From NCBI GenBank assembly GCA_029861845.1, contig JAOTYM010000010.1:1-59593 (forward strand): a DNA stretch of 59,593 nucleotides, read 5' to 3'. Below are positions 15,376-23,898 of the stretch, one piece after another; within the stretch, counting starts at the first letter, position 1, and each line of letters starts with the position of its first letter. The DNA is from Gammaproteobacteria bacterium (GTDB lineage: Bacteria; Pseudomonadota; Gammaproteobacteria; Acidiferrobacterales; SPGG2). Both the position numbers and the translations under genes were made by a program. Below the pieces are notes generated by a model. It saw only the letters and a list, made by a program, of their open reading frames with translations. It made no database searches and had not been told where the DNA came from.

Positions 15376-18306
15376 ATGGATCTCGAGCGCTCGGCCCACA
15401 CACAAACTCACACCGCGGATACTCGCACCCTCGCCGCGCGTTTCGAACGCGAACTCGAGGGTGAGGTCCTGTTCGATTTATTCAGTCGCGGCCGTTACAG
15501 CACAGACGCCTCGATCTATCAGATCGAGCCCATCGGCGTGTTGATACCCCGCAGCGAGCAAGATGTCCGATGCATCGTCGAAATTGCGACAGAACAAGGG
15601 GTACCGATCTTGCCGCGGGGTGGTGGCACTTCACAATGTGGCCAGACGGTGGGGCATGCCCTGGTTGTCGATGTTTCCAAATATCTGAACCAAGTGCTGG
15701 AGTTTGAGCCCCATGCGACACGAATTCGTGTCCAACCGGGCATCGTTCTCGATCAGTTGAATCGATTCCTCAGACCACACGGCTTGTTCTTTCCGGTCGA
15801 CCCGTCGACGGCCAGCCGCGCCACAATTGGCGGCATGGCCGGCAACAATAGTTGTGGGGCACGGTCTATCCGTTACGGCAATATGGTCCACAATGTGCGT
15901 GCCATTGACGCTATCACCGCTAACGGCGAGTGCTGGCACTTCGGTCAAGTGCCGGCAGATCTTAATGAGCTAGCCGCCAACCTAAGTTATCGCGATCTCG
16001 TCGAACACCTACGGCGAATTACTGCCCGCGAGTCCGTCGAGATCGAGACGCGTTTACCGAAACTGCTGCGACGTGTCGGTGGCTACAACATCGATACCAT
16101 AACAGCAGACGGCCATAACATGGCGCAGTTGCTGGTCGGCTCTGAGGGAACGCTGGCGTTTTTCACTGCCATCGAACTCGAGCTGCGGCCGCTGCCAACC
16201 CACAAGGTGCTCGGCATCTGTCAGTTCTCTAGACTCTACGACGCCATGGATGTGACGCGACACATCGTCAGCCTGCAACCGGCCGCAGTAGAACTCGTTG
16301 ATCGCACCATGGTGGATCTAGCGCGCGAGATTCCGGCTTTCCGCGCCACCATTGACCAATTCGTTAGCGGTGAGCCCGAGGCGTTGTTACTTGTCGAGTT
16401 CGCCGGTGATGATCATAGCGAACAGCTACGTCATCTTGATGATTTGGACGAGCTTATGGATTCGGTCGGCTTCATCGGGGCGGTGACGAAAGTCACCGAT
16501 CCCAAACTTCAGGGCGCAGTTTGGGAAGTACGTAAGGCAGGTCTAAACATCATGATGTCCATGAAGGGTGACGGTAAACCGGTGTCCTTCATCGAAGACT
16601 GTGCGGTCGGGTTGGACGACCTGGCTGAATATGCTGATCGCTTGAATCACATATTTGCGAAACACGGCACAAGTGGTACTTGGTATGCGCATGCATCGGT
16701 CGGATGTCTGCATGTACGCCCCATCCTCAACATGAAGACCGACACCGATGTCCGTAAAATGCGCGCCATCGCGGAAGAGGCCTTTGCCATGGTCCGCGAG
16801 TACAAGGGATCGCACTCCGGCGAACATGGTGATGGCATCGTGCGCTCGGAATTCCACGAAACCATGTTTGGAGCCAAGATCGTGCGTTTGCTTGAGGAAA
16901 TTAAGGACAGTTTCGATCCGCGCGGCTTGCTTAATCCCGGACGCATTGTGCGCCCACCGCGTATGGACGATCGCAGTCTTTTTCGTTACCGACCTGATTA
17001 CACACCGCAAAAATTCCAGACCGCACTGGACTGGAGTGACTGGGGTGGTCTAGCCGGTGCGGTTGAGATGTGCAATAACAACGGCGCCTGCCGAAAATCC
17101 GATCCTGGCGTCATGTGCCCATCGTACCGTGCCAGTGGCGACGAGCAACACGTCACCCGTGGTCGCGCCAATACCCTTCGCCTCGCCATGACTGGCCAGC
17201 TTGGACCGGATGCATTCAGCTCTGACGCAATGGCCGAAACCATGGATCTGTGCGTTGCTTGCAAGGGTTGTAGACGTGAATGTCCCACCGGGGTTGACAT
17301 GGCGCGTATGAAGACCGAGTTCCTTTACCACTATCGCAAGCGCCATGGTCTTCGTAACAGAGATCGCATGATTGCTTATTTACCGCGTTACGCGCCTTGG
17401 GCAGCGCAATTTAGCTTTATCCTTAACCTACGTGATCGACTGCCGGGCCTGCGAGGATTAAGCGAACGACTGTTAGGGCTCAGTGCTCGCCGCCGGTTAC
17501 CGAGTTGGCGGCCTGATGTCTTTTCCGACGACGTCACGTTCGCTACCGGAAACGTCAATAATGGCCGTGAGGTCGTGTTGTTTGTAGACACATTCAACAA
17601 CTACTTCGAGCCAGAGAACGCGCGAGCGGCGCTGGCAGTATTGACAGCCGGCGGCTATCGAGTTCGGTTACCACAGCCGCTAGACGGTAGGCGACCGCTA
17701 TGTTGTGGACGCACGTTCCTCACGGCTGGGCTGGTTGACGAGGCAAAGCGCGAGGCGAAACGGTTGATCGGTGCGCTGCGCCCATATATCGAGCGCGGCA
17801 TCCCGATCGTGGGTCTTGAACCGTCGTGTCTTCTCACCCTGCGTGACGAGTTCAGGGTCATGTTGTCGGGTGTCGACAGTGACGCCTTGGCCGAGCACGC
17901 GCTATTATTGGAGGAATTCCTGGCGTTGGAAAGCGCAGCTGGCACGTTGCGCCTTTCTCTAAAGCCAACACCGTGGCGTCAGGCGTTGTTGCACGGGCAC
18001 TGTCATCAGAAGGCTTTTGGGGTAATGACCGCGGTCGAACGCACGTTGCAGATGGTGCCGGGCCTCAAAGTAGACGTGATAGAGTCGAGCTGTTGTGGTA
18101 TGGCCGGCGCCTTTGGGTTTGAGGCGGAACATTTCGATTTTTCTATGAAGATGGGCGAACTCGCGTTGCTGCCCCGAGTAAGGGCAGCCAACAATGACAT
18201 AGTCGTAATCGCTGATGGAACCAGCTGTCGTCAGCAGATCCGCGATGGTGCACAGCGCGAAGCGCTACACGTTGCCCGCGTCCTGCAGTCGGCCTTGGCC
18301 CAATGA
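15376..18306 (+). CDS. FAD-linked D-2-hydroxyacid dehydrogenase fused to Fe-S/CCG subunit
   Basis: The 976-residue fusion has an N-terminal FAD-binding PCMH domain: LPRGGGTSQCGQTVG near 80, then TIGGMAGNNSCGARSIRYG. A FAD-oxidase C-terminal domain follows, with GDGIVRSEFH. From about residue 560 a ferredoxin-like part carries the Cys of NNGACRKSDPGVMCPSY and CVACKGCRRECPTG. Two CCG domains end the protein (CCGRTF near 775; HGHCHQKAFG and SSCCGMAGAFG near 870-920). It resembles GlcD plus GlcF in one chain (YdiJ/Dld-II-like) and would pass electrons from lactate, glycolate or 2-hydroxyglutarate to the respiratory chain. Divergent pairing with SgaA suggests glycolate-type substrates, by inference. 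Confidence 0.9.
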   Translation: MDLERSAHTQTHTADTRTLAARFERELEGEVLFDLFSRGRYSTDASIYQIEPIGVLIPRSEQDVRCIVEIATEQGVPILPRGGGTSQCGQTVGHALVVDVSKYLNQVLEFEPHATRIRVQPGIVLDQLNRFLRPHGLFFPVDPSTASRATIGGMAGNNSCGARSIRYGNMVHNVRAIDAITANGECWHFGQVPADLNELAANLSYRDLVEHLRRITARESVEIETRLPKLLRRVGGYNIDTITADGHNMAQLLVGSEGTLAFFTAIELELRPLPTHKVLGICQFSRLYDAMDVTRHIVSLQPAAVELVDRTMVDLAREIPAFRATIDQFVSGEPEALLLVEFAGDDHSEQLRHLDDLDELMDSVGFIGAVTKVTDPKLQGAVWEVRKAGLNIMMSMKGDGKPVSFIEDCAVGLDDLAEYADRLNHIFAKHGTSGTWYAHASVGCLHVRPILNMKTDTDVRKMRAIAEEAFAMVREYKGSHSGEHGDGIVRSEFHETMFGAKIVRLLEEIKDSFDPRGLLNPGRIVRPPRMDDRSLFRYRPDYTPQKFQTALDWSDWGGLAGAVEMCNNNGACRKSDPGVMCPSYRASGDEQHVTRGRANTLRLAMTGQLGPDAFSSDAMAETMDLCVACKGCRRECPTGVDMARMKTEFLYHYRKRHGLRNRDRMIAYLPRYAPWAAQFSFILNLRDRLPGLRGLSERLLGLSARRRLPSWRPDVFSDDVTFATGNVNNGREVVLFVDTFNNYFEPENARAALAVLTAGGYRVRLPQPLDGRRPLCCGRTFLTAGLVDEAKREAKRLIGALRPYIERGIPIVGLEPSCLLTLRDEFRVMLSGVDSDALAEHALLLEEFLALESAAGTLRLSLKPTPWRQALLHGHCHQKAFGVMTAVERTLQMVPGLKVDVIESSCCGMAGAFGFEAEHFDFSMKMGELALLPRVRAANNDIVVIADGTSCRQQIRDGAQREALHVARVLQSALAQ

Positions 18307-18376
18307 CGACACGAGACTACTGCAATGCGATCAGCGCTACCGAAAGCAGCAATTGACAATTCCCGGGAGCCTGCCA

Positions 18377-19222
18377 ATGAAGACAACAACGTTAGTAACC
18401 CTATCGACAGCTCTACTTTTATTAGCAGACTGCGCACTGGCGGGCAATACATTCGATCGGCCCGTCTACCCGCCCTCAACACCCATGCCTCAACCATCGG
18501 TCCGCTATGTGGATCGGCTCGTCGTCAATGCTGAAAACGTCGAACGAACAGTAGCCAAGAATAAGTGCGAATCTCAAGGAATTCGCGAGATAGTTGAGTT
18601 GATGAAGCGCGAGAGATTTGAAGAGTTATGGCTGTTTTTGCCCGAAACTTGTAGCTGGATTGAAATTGGCAGACATGTGACCTCTGGACCTGATGAGGCA
18701 ACGATTAGAGTCGATAGAACATACCTAGCAAAGGCAATGGTCAATCATAAGGAACTCCACTTGTATCATTTTCACCCGCTTGTTTATTTCGAGAGGTGCA
18801 AGGATAAGACCAGGTGTGATCAATTCTCTCTACCGATCGTGGCAGGCCAGATTTCCCAGCAGGGATTGATATCCAACTTAAGGTACTCAATGCCCAGTGC
18901 AGAGGATATCTATTTTATGATGGACGTCTCGTGGGAGTTCGATCAACGACGTGATGGCGATGGACGAATCATGAACAGTGTTGTGACACCCTATGGCGTC
19001 TTGAGTTATGCATTGACCGATGCAGGCGAGAAAAAATTTTTTGAAGAACGAAGCCTTAGAACTGGTGGGTTGTATATAAAGCTAACGGCAGCTAATGCGC
19101 TGCTCGATGAGCAGATAGATTCCATCATCAAGAAACACCCTAATGATACAAGAGAGGCGTATCAGCAACTTATACAAAGTCTAAACAACAAGTTTATTCG
19201 AATCACCTACACGCCTCTCTGA
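18377..19222 (+). CDS. secreted protein of unknown function with JAMM-like residues
   Basis: I start at the ATG at 18377, giving a signal peptide (MKTTTLVTLSTALLLLADCALA) ending in an ALA cleavage site; the LADC stretch is a poor lipobox. The mature protein of about 255 residues is unlike any family I can name. It contains LYHFHP near residue 135 and, about 45 residues on, PSAEDIYFMM, then VVTPYGVLSY. HxHP and PSxxD recall the zinc-binding pattern of JAMM/MPN isopeptidases, but the spacing is much larger than usual. Four Cys lie in the mature part, consistent with export. It follows the FAD/Fe-S gene by 70 bases. Confidence 0.75.
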   Translation: MKTTTLVTLSTALLLLADCALAGNTFDRPVYPPSTPMPQPSVRYVDRLVVNAENVERTVAKNKCESQGIREIVELMKRERFEELWLFLPETCSWIEIGRHVTSGPDEATIRVDRTYLAKAMVNHKELHLYHFHPLVYFERCKDKTRCDQFSLPIVAGQISQQGLISNLRYSMPSAEDIYFMMDVSWEFDQRRDGDGRIMNSVVTPYGVLSYALTDAGEKKFFEERSLRTGGLYIKLTAANALLDEQIDSIIKKHPNDTREAYQQLIQSLNNKFIRITYTPL

Positions 19223-19356
19223 CCATCGCAGAGCCAGATAGATACTTCTAACAATAAGGAATTATGCTTGAAAAGCGTAGCGTCTAGGGGCAATGGTGGG
19301 CTAAAATTTTGCCAACACCGTCGCACAAGACATTCCATGGCGGTAGGAGAAACATC

Positions 19357-20124
19357 ATGACCCACTGGGTACGGTTTGAGCATCGCGGCGAGACAAAGTT
19401 CGGCACCCTGCAGAACGATGCCGTTACGATTCACCTGGGCGATATGTTCACGACTTCGGAGCCAACGTCGGAGACGGTTGCTCTAGATGAGGTTAAGATC
19501 CTGACACCGACGGCGGCGTCTAAGATGGTTGCGCTTTGGAACAACTTTCACGCCATGGCTACCAAGTTCAACCTGACGATGCCTGAGGAGCCATTGTATT
19601 TTATAAAGTCCACGGGGTCGTTTCTGGCATCCGGCGAAACCATAAGATGCCCGGCCTCATATGACGGTCGCGTAGTGTTCGAAGGAGAGCTCGGCGTTGT
19701 GATCGGGACAGTTTGCAAGGCAGTTGCCGAGGCTGATGCCGATCGATTTATTTTTGGTTACACCTGTGTCAACGATGTCACCGCTTTCGAACTAATAAAT
19801 AAGGATGCGTCCTTTGCGCAGTGGACACGTGCCAAGAGCTTCGACACATTTGGCCCTTTCGGCCCGATAATCGCGACAGGGCTAGATCCGGCAGAACTTT
19901 CGATAAAGACGATTCTGAACGGAGCAGAGCGCCAGAACTATCCTGTAAGTGACATGATCTTCTCCCCCGCGAAACTTGTCAGCCTGATCTCCAAAGATAT
20001 GACGCTCTTCCCGGGCGATGTCATTACCTGCGGCACCTCAGTCGGCGCGGGTTCGATGAAGCCGGGCAGCACTATCGAGGTCGTTATCGATGGCATCGGC
20101 TGTCTTCGAAATTCGTTTGAGTGA
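19357..20124 (+). CDS. fumarylacetoacetate hydrolase-family protein
   Basis: About 255 residues from the ATG at 19357, which has ggtaggaga upstream. The FAH fold is shown by LWNNFHAMATKFN, YFIKSTGSFLASGE, the metal site FEGELGVVIG (Glu-x-Glu), FGYTCVNDVTAFEL and FDTFGPFGPIIATG. Family members hydrolyse or decarboxylate 2-oxo or diketo acids such as fumarylpyruvate, oxaloacetate and 2-hydroxyhepta-diene dioates. It precedes the ketopantoate-reductase-like gene by 116 bases in the same direction. No aromatic-ring genes are nearby, so ring-cleavage catabolism is not supported; oxaloacetate decarboxylase-like activity is an alternative. Confidence 0.87.
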   Translation: MTHWVRFEHRGETKFGTLQNDAVTIHLGDMFTTSEPTSETVALDEVKILTPTAASKMVALWNNFHAMATKFNLTMPEEPLYFIKSTGSFLASGETIRCPASYDGRVVFEGELGVVIGTVCKAVAEADADRFIFGYTCVNDVTAFELINKDASFAQWTRAKSFDTFGPFGPIIATGLDPAELSIKTILNGAERQNYPVSDMIFSPAKLVSLISKDMTLFPGDVITCGTSVGAGSMKPGSTIEVVIDGIGCLRNSFE

Positions 20125-20171
20125 GTGGGAACAATATGTACGTCCCACCGGTCTATGTCTTCACAGTGGTT

Positions 20172-20197
20172 GCCCTAGCAGAGCGCCAAACTAGGGC
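20172..20197 (+). terminator. intergenic hairpin GCCCTAG-N12-CTAGGGC
   Basis: A perfect 7-bp inverted repeat (20172-20178 and 20191-20197) lies between the FAH-family and ketopantoate-reductase-like genes. No T-run follows, so it may be an mRNA stability element, a weak terminator or an operator. Confidence 0.3.
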
Positions 20198-20240
20198 TCA
20201 ACCGACCTCAGAGCCTACACACCCACAATAGGAAATAGCG

Positions 20241-21251
20241 ATGAAAATATGTGTTATCGGTGCCGGTGCAATCGGCGGACTAATGGGTGCCAAACTCGCC
20301 TTAGCCGGTGAGCAGATCACGTTTATCGAGCGTGAGGGGCCGCATTTGGCGGCTATCAACAAGAATGGCCTAAAGCTGCTTATGCCCGACGAAGAGCTTA
20401 TAGTCCGCGATCTCAACGCGCTGGCCGACATGGATAAGGCGGAGACGCAAGACATCGTAATCATCGCCGTAAAGGCGTATCAAATCCCACCAATCGCGGC
20501 CAAGATGCGAGCACTTTTTGAGCCAAACACAGTGGTTATCACAATTCAGAACGGTCTTCCTTGGTGGTACTTTCACAAGTACGGCGGTGAATTCGAGGGG
20601 CAGCGTATACATGCGGTCGATCCAACCGGTGAGATCGACGCCAATATAGAACCCGAACGCATAATCGGCTGTGTTGTTTACCCAGCCGCAGAAGTGGTGT
20701 CGCCGGGTATTATTAAACATGTCGAAGGTAACCGTTTCCCCGTGGGTGAGCTAGATGGTTCCCATAGTGAGCGGGTGGAAAGAATTTCCCAGACGTTGTC
20801 GAAAGCTGGGTTTAAGTCCTTCGTGCTGGATGACATCCGTTCTGAAACCTGGTTGAAGGCCTGGGGCAACCTCTCTTTCAATCCGATCAGCGCGCTGACA
20901 CAAGCCACCCTGGTCGACATCTGTCAGTTTTCTTCCACCCGTGAGCTGGCAGCACAAATGATGGCAGAGGCACAGACGATAGCCAACAAACTGGGTGTTC
21001 AGTTCCGTCATACCATAGAAAAACGCATCGCCGGAGCGGAAAGCGTAGGTAAGCACAAAACGTCGATGCTGCAGGATGTCGAAGCGGGTCGGGAGCTCGA
21101 AATCGAGGCGCTAGTAGGCACGGTGGTCGAATTCGGAAAACTTACTAACACGCCAACGCCTCACATAGACGCGGTCTACGCTTGCACCAAGCTGCTCGAT
21201 AAAGTGATGCGTGAGACAAAAGCCTCGCTCAGCCTGCAAAGCGTGGCTTAA
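20241..21251 (+). CDS. ketopantoate reductase-family 2-dehydropantoate 2-reductase
   Basis: The 336-residue protein starts with the NADP motif MKICVIGAGAIGGLMGAKLALAG and contains IIAVKAYQIPPIA with the family Lys, TIQNGLPWWYFHKYGG, and a C-terminal helical domain with WLKAWGNLSFNPISALT and LQDVEAGRELEIEALVG, where the catalytic Lys/Asn/Glu set sits. PanE makes pantoate for CoA. Several catabolic paralogues reduce other 2-oxo acids, and the WWYFHKYGG insertion is typical of those. Neighbours (FAH family, homocysteine methyltransferase) do not indicate pantothenate synthesis. A 2-oxo-acid reductase of unknown substrate is the safest call. Confidence 0.87.
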   Translation: MKICVIGAGAIGGLMGAKLALAGEQITFIEREGPHLAAINKNGLKLLMPDEELIVRDLNALADMDKAETQDIVIIAVKAYQIPPIAAKMRALFEPNTVVITIQNGLPWWYFHKYGGEFEGQRIHAVDPTGEIDANIEPERIIGCVVYPAAEVVSPGIIKHVEGNRFPVGELDGSHSERVERISQTLSKAGFKSFVLDDIRSETWLKAWGNLSFNPISALTQATLVDICQFSSTRELAAQMMAEAQTIANKLGVQFRHTIEKRIAGAESVGKHKTSMLQDVEAGRELEIEALVGTVVEFGKLTNTPTPHIDAVYACTKLLDKVMRETKASLSLQSVA

Positions 21252-21258
21252 TACCCGG

Positions 21259-22203
21259 TTAGCTTCGGGTAGTATGATCCATGCGGCGGGGCAATCGCGC
21301 GGTCATGGCCTCGATGTGCTCGGGACCGATACCGCAACAGCCGCCGACGATCTGTACCCCGGATTCGACCCAACTGCGGGTCTGGGCGGCGAAGGCCTCG
21401 GGCGCCACGATGTCGACGAAGCGCCACTCCGGCATCTCGAAGTAGCCGGATTCGGGATAGGCCGAGACCGGCCCCGACCAGTGCCGGAACAGGATCTCGA
21501 GCGCGGCCGTGGTCTCGTCGGCACAGCTGTGCATCACCCCGGCGACCGAACCGCCGATCCGCATGACGGGATCGATCACCTGCGCGAAGTCGAGCTCGTC
21601 GTTGCCGTGCATAGTCACCCTGCCGTTCACGGTGGCGTGCACGCTGAACCCGACCCAGACCGGAAGGCCGGTGGCGACCGCCGCCTCTAGCGCATAGCCC
21701 GCCTGCTCGACGTCGCACATCATCTCCATCAGGATCATCTCGGCGCCCGCCTCGGCGAGTAAATCCGCGAGCTCGCCATAGGTGGCCTTGGCCTCCCTTG
21801 CCGTCGGCACGAACGCGGGATCCGACTTGCCGGTACCCGGCAAGATCGGCTTCATGGTCGAGAGCGAGCCCGCCACCGCGACGGGATGGGGCGGCGCCGT
21901 TCGGTCGCGCGCCTCACGGACGATGCGGACCGCGTTGGTGTTGATCTCGGCCACCGCATCGTCCAGGCCGGCCGGCGCCAGCATGCGGCGCGAGGAGGCA
22001 AAGGTGTTGGCGGTCACCACGTGGGCGCCGGCGCGAATGTAATCCTCGTGCAGCTGACGCAGCAGCCCGGGATGGGTCAGGGTCGCCCGGGCGCACCACG
22101 CCGCGCGGTCCATCGGCGCCCCGCGGCGCTGCAACTCGGTGCCGGTCGCGCCGTCGACCACGATGACATCGCCGGCCTTGAGCTTGTCTTCGAGCGCAAA
22201 CAT
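21259..22203 (-). CDS. homocysteine S-methyltransferase family protein (BHMT/MmuM-like), GC-rich
   Basis: The 314-residue TIM-barrel methyltransferase has VVDGATGTELQRRGAP at the N-terminus, ANTFASSRRML, and the zinc-binding Cys of MHSCAD and GGCCGIGPEHI. It transfers a methyl group from a betaine, sulfonium compound or S-methylmethionine to homocysteine. The ATG has a strong SD (gggggagag). Base composition is unusual: 22081-22140 contains 49 G+C of 60 and 21961-22020 44 of 60, against 32 of 60 at 20941-21000 in panE. That points to recent acquisition. The gene lies after the amidase and small membrane protein on the same strand, with a 104-base gap. Confidence 0.9.
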   Translation of the reverse strand: MFALEDKLKAGDVIVVDGATGTELQRRGAPMDRAAWCARATLTHPGLLRQLHEDYIRAGAHVVTANTFASSRRMLAPAGLDDAVAEINTNAVRIVREARDRTAPPHPVAVAGSLSTMKPILPGTGKSDPAFVPTAREAKATYGELADLLAEAGAEMILMEMMCDVEQAGYALEAAVATGLPVWVGFSVHATVNGRVTMHGNDELDFAQVIDPVMRIGGSVAGVMHSCADETTAALEILFRHWSGPVSAYPESGYFEMPEWRFVDIVAPEAFAAQTRSWVESGVQIVGGCCGIGPEHIEAMTARLPRRMDHTTRS

Positions 22204-22307
22204 CGGACTCTCCCCCGGTACTTGGTCGACTTGCGGGAGCCGGGTTGAAGAATGTGGCGTGATCGCGCGGTCGGCACGCAGTGTCGCTCACATAATAATC
22301 AGATTAA

Positions 22308-22490
22308 TTACCCGTCATTGCCCGTGTCGTTCTTACGATGTCCCAAAGTCTGTACAAAGTCGACAACTACTATGACCAGAACGCCAATAATGATGAACCA
22401 AAGCGGAATAGAACCTATCATCAGGGCGTAATACCCCAAGAAAACGACGACCATAACTGCGGAAATTACCCCGGCGATTAGTGTAACCAT
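22308..22490 (-). CDS. small two-helix membrane protein of TRAP gene cluster
   Basis: This 60-residue protein has two hydrophobic helices (about residues 2-25 and 28-46) joined by a short turn at IGSIPLW, with a charged tail ending HRKNDTGNDG. It follows the amidase by 18 bases on the same strand, downstream of the TRAP genes. I know no function. Its place suggests a membrane accessory for the transporter or a proteolipid-type small protein. The conserved-looking helix pattern and spacing make it a better candidate than a random frame. Confidence 0.6.
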   Translation of the reverse strand: MVTLIAGVISAVMVVVFLGYYALMIGSIPLWFIIIGVLVIVVVDFVQTLGHRKNDTGNDG

Positions 22491-22508
22491 GAACCGTCGA
22501 TGCCTCCG

Positions 22509-23876
22509 TCAGTTTTCAATAACTTTTGTGAGCCAGCGGGCCGTCCGCAACAGCCGTGCGTCGTCGCCTTTCGGCCCGACCAGTTGCACCCCTATTGGCA
22601 TGCCATTTGCCCCCTGCAGGAGTGGCAGCGTAATCGCCGGCGTCCCGCACAGCGTCCATATCGTGCAGAAAATCGGACTGCCGGTCGACTCCAGACCCAC
22701 CGGTGCCTCGCCGGTGGTCGCAGGGGTGAGAATGGCGTCGTATTTCGCAAATATCTCACCGAGGATAGTGTTGAGCAGAGGGATTCGGCCTACCGCGTCA
22801 TTATAGTCGACAGCGAGGCAAGCCCGTCCACGCCCGATCATTTCGCACAGGATGCCACTCAACTTGTCCTTGCCTTCTTCATACTCGCGCCTAAAGCTCC
22901 TCGCGAGATCCGCCTCCATAATCGTACGATGCCAAGCTACGGCGTGATCGAACGCCTCAGGTAATGTCACTTCCTCAACGTTCTCGCCGAGATGGTCAAC
23001 GAGTTCCGAGAACGCCGCTTGTGTCTCCTTGTGCGCCTGCTCCCACATCGGCGTTTTAATGAAGGCGAACTGTGGTGGCACGGGCGGATCCGCCGCTACC
23101 GTTTCTACCAGGTTAGGTCGTGCATGGGGTCGGGTATCGGGATCCGATTCGTCAAATGCTATCAATTGCTGGGCAAGCAACGCCACGTCTTCGACCGTGC
23201 GCGCAAATACGCCGACCTGATCTAACGGGCGCGATTGCTGCAGCACCAGGTGCCGAGAAATGAGACCATGGGTTGGTTTGTAACCATAAACGCCGCAATA
23301 CGATGCCGGCCGAATGACCGATCCATTGGTTTGAGTGCCAATAGCGAGCGGCACCATGTGTGCAGCCACGGCCGCGGCAGACCCACTGGATGAGCCGCCG
23401 GGGGTGCGGGCTGGATCGCACGGATTCTTTGTCTTGCCCGGTGAATAAACCGCAAGCTCTGTGGTAACCGTCTTGCCGATGATGATTGCACCCGCCTCAC
23501 GCAATAGCGCTACCGCGCGTGCATCGACATCGGGTTGACGACCCGCGTGCAACACTGTGCCGTCTTCGGTCGGCATGTCGTCGGTGTCAAAGATATCCTT
23601 GATGCCGACGGGAACACCGTGCAGCGGGCCTAGGGCTTCGCCTTTCCGCAATGCGAGGTCGGCATCGTGCGCCTGCTTCAAGGCATGGTCCGGATCCAGG
23701 AAGGCCCAGGCGCGGACCGTATCCTCAACGTCGGCAATGTGGTCAAGGCAAGCCTGCACTAGCTCCTCCGACGTAATCTCGCCCGCGCGAATCGCGCCCA
23801 CCGCCTGAATGGCGTTCATTTCAATCAATTCCATATGGTCTGGTTGCTCGCGATGTAACGTCTGTAGGTGAGACAT
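22509..23876 (-). CDS. amidase signature-family amidase
   Basis: About 456 residues if it starts at 23876 (MSHLQTLHREQ); an inner ATG at 23834 is an alternative, and a longer frame overlapping dctM is unlikely. The Ser-cisSer-Lys triad is visible: Lys93 in GVPVGIKDIFDT, GGSSSGSAAAVAA near 165-177, and the nucleophile region QTNGSVIRPASYCGVYGYKPT. The enzyme would hydrolyse an amide to acid and ammonia. Its position directly behind dctM suggests that the TRAP system imports an amide, or a compound made into one, that this enzyme opens. It could also act as a GatA-like paralogue, but no GatB/C partners are seen. Confidence 0.9.
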   Translation of the reverse strand: MSHLQTLHREQPDHMELIEMNAIQAVGAIRAGEITSEELVQACLDHIADVEDTVRAWAFLDPDHALKQAHDADLALRKGEALGPLHGVPVGIKDIFDTDDMPTEDGTVLHAGRQPDVDARAVALLREAGAIIIGKTVTTELAVYSPGKTKNPCDPARTPGGSSSGSAAAVAAHMVPLAIGTQTNGSVIRPASYCGVYGYKPTHGLISRHLVLQQSRPLDQVGVFARTVEDVALLAQQLIAFDESDPDTRPHARPNLVETVAADPPVPPQFAFIKTPMWEQAHKETQAAFSELVDHLGENVEEVTLPEAFDHAVAWHRTIMEADLARSFRREYEEGKDKLSGILCEMIGRGRACLAVDYNDAVGRIPLLNTILGEIFAKYDAILTPATTGEAPVGLESTGSPIFCTIWTLCGTPAITLPLLQGANGMPIGVQLVGPKGDDARLLRTARWLTKVIEN

Positions 23877-23898
23877 CATGACCACAAAGTGCTTGTGA

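Noticed and set aside
20241-21251. Assignment as the biosynthetic ketopantoate reductase panE
   Set aside because: The family fits, but no pantothenate gene is near and the sequence has catabolic-paralogue features, so the gene symbol was withheld.
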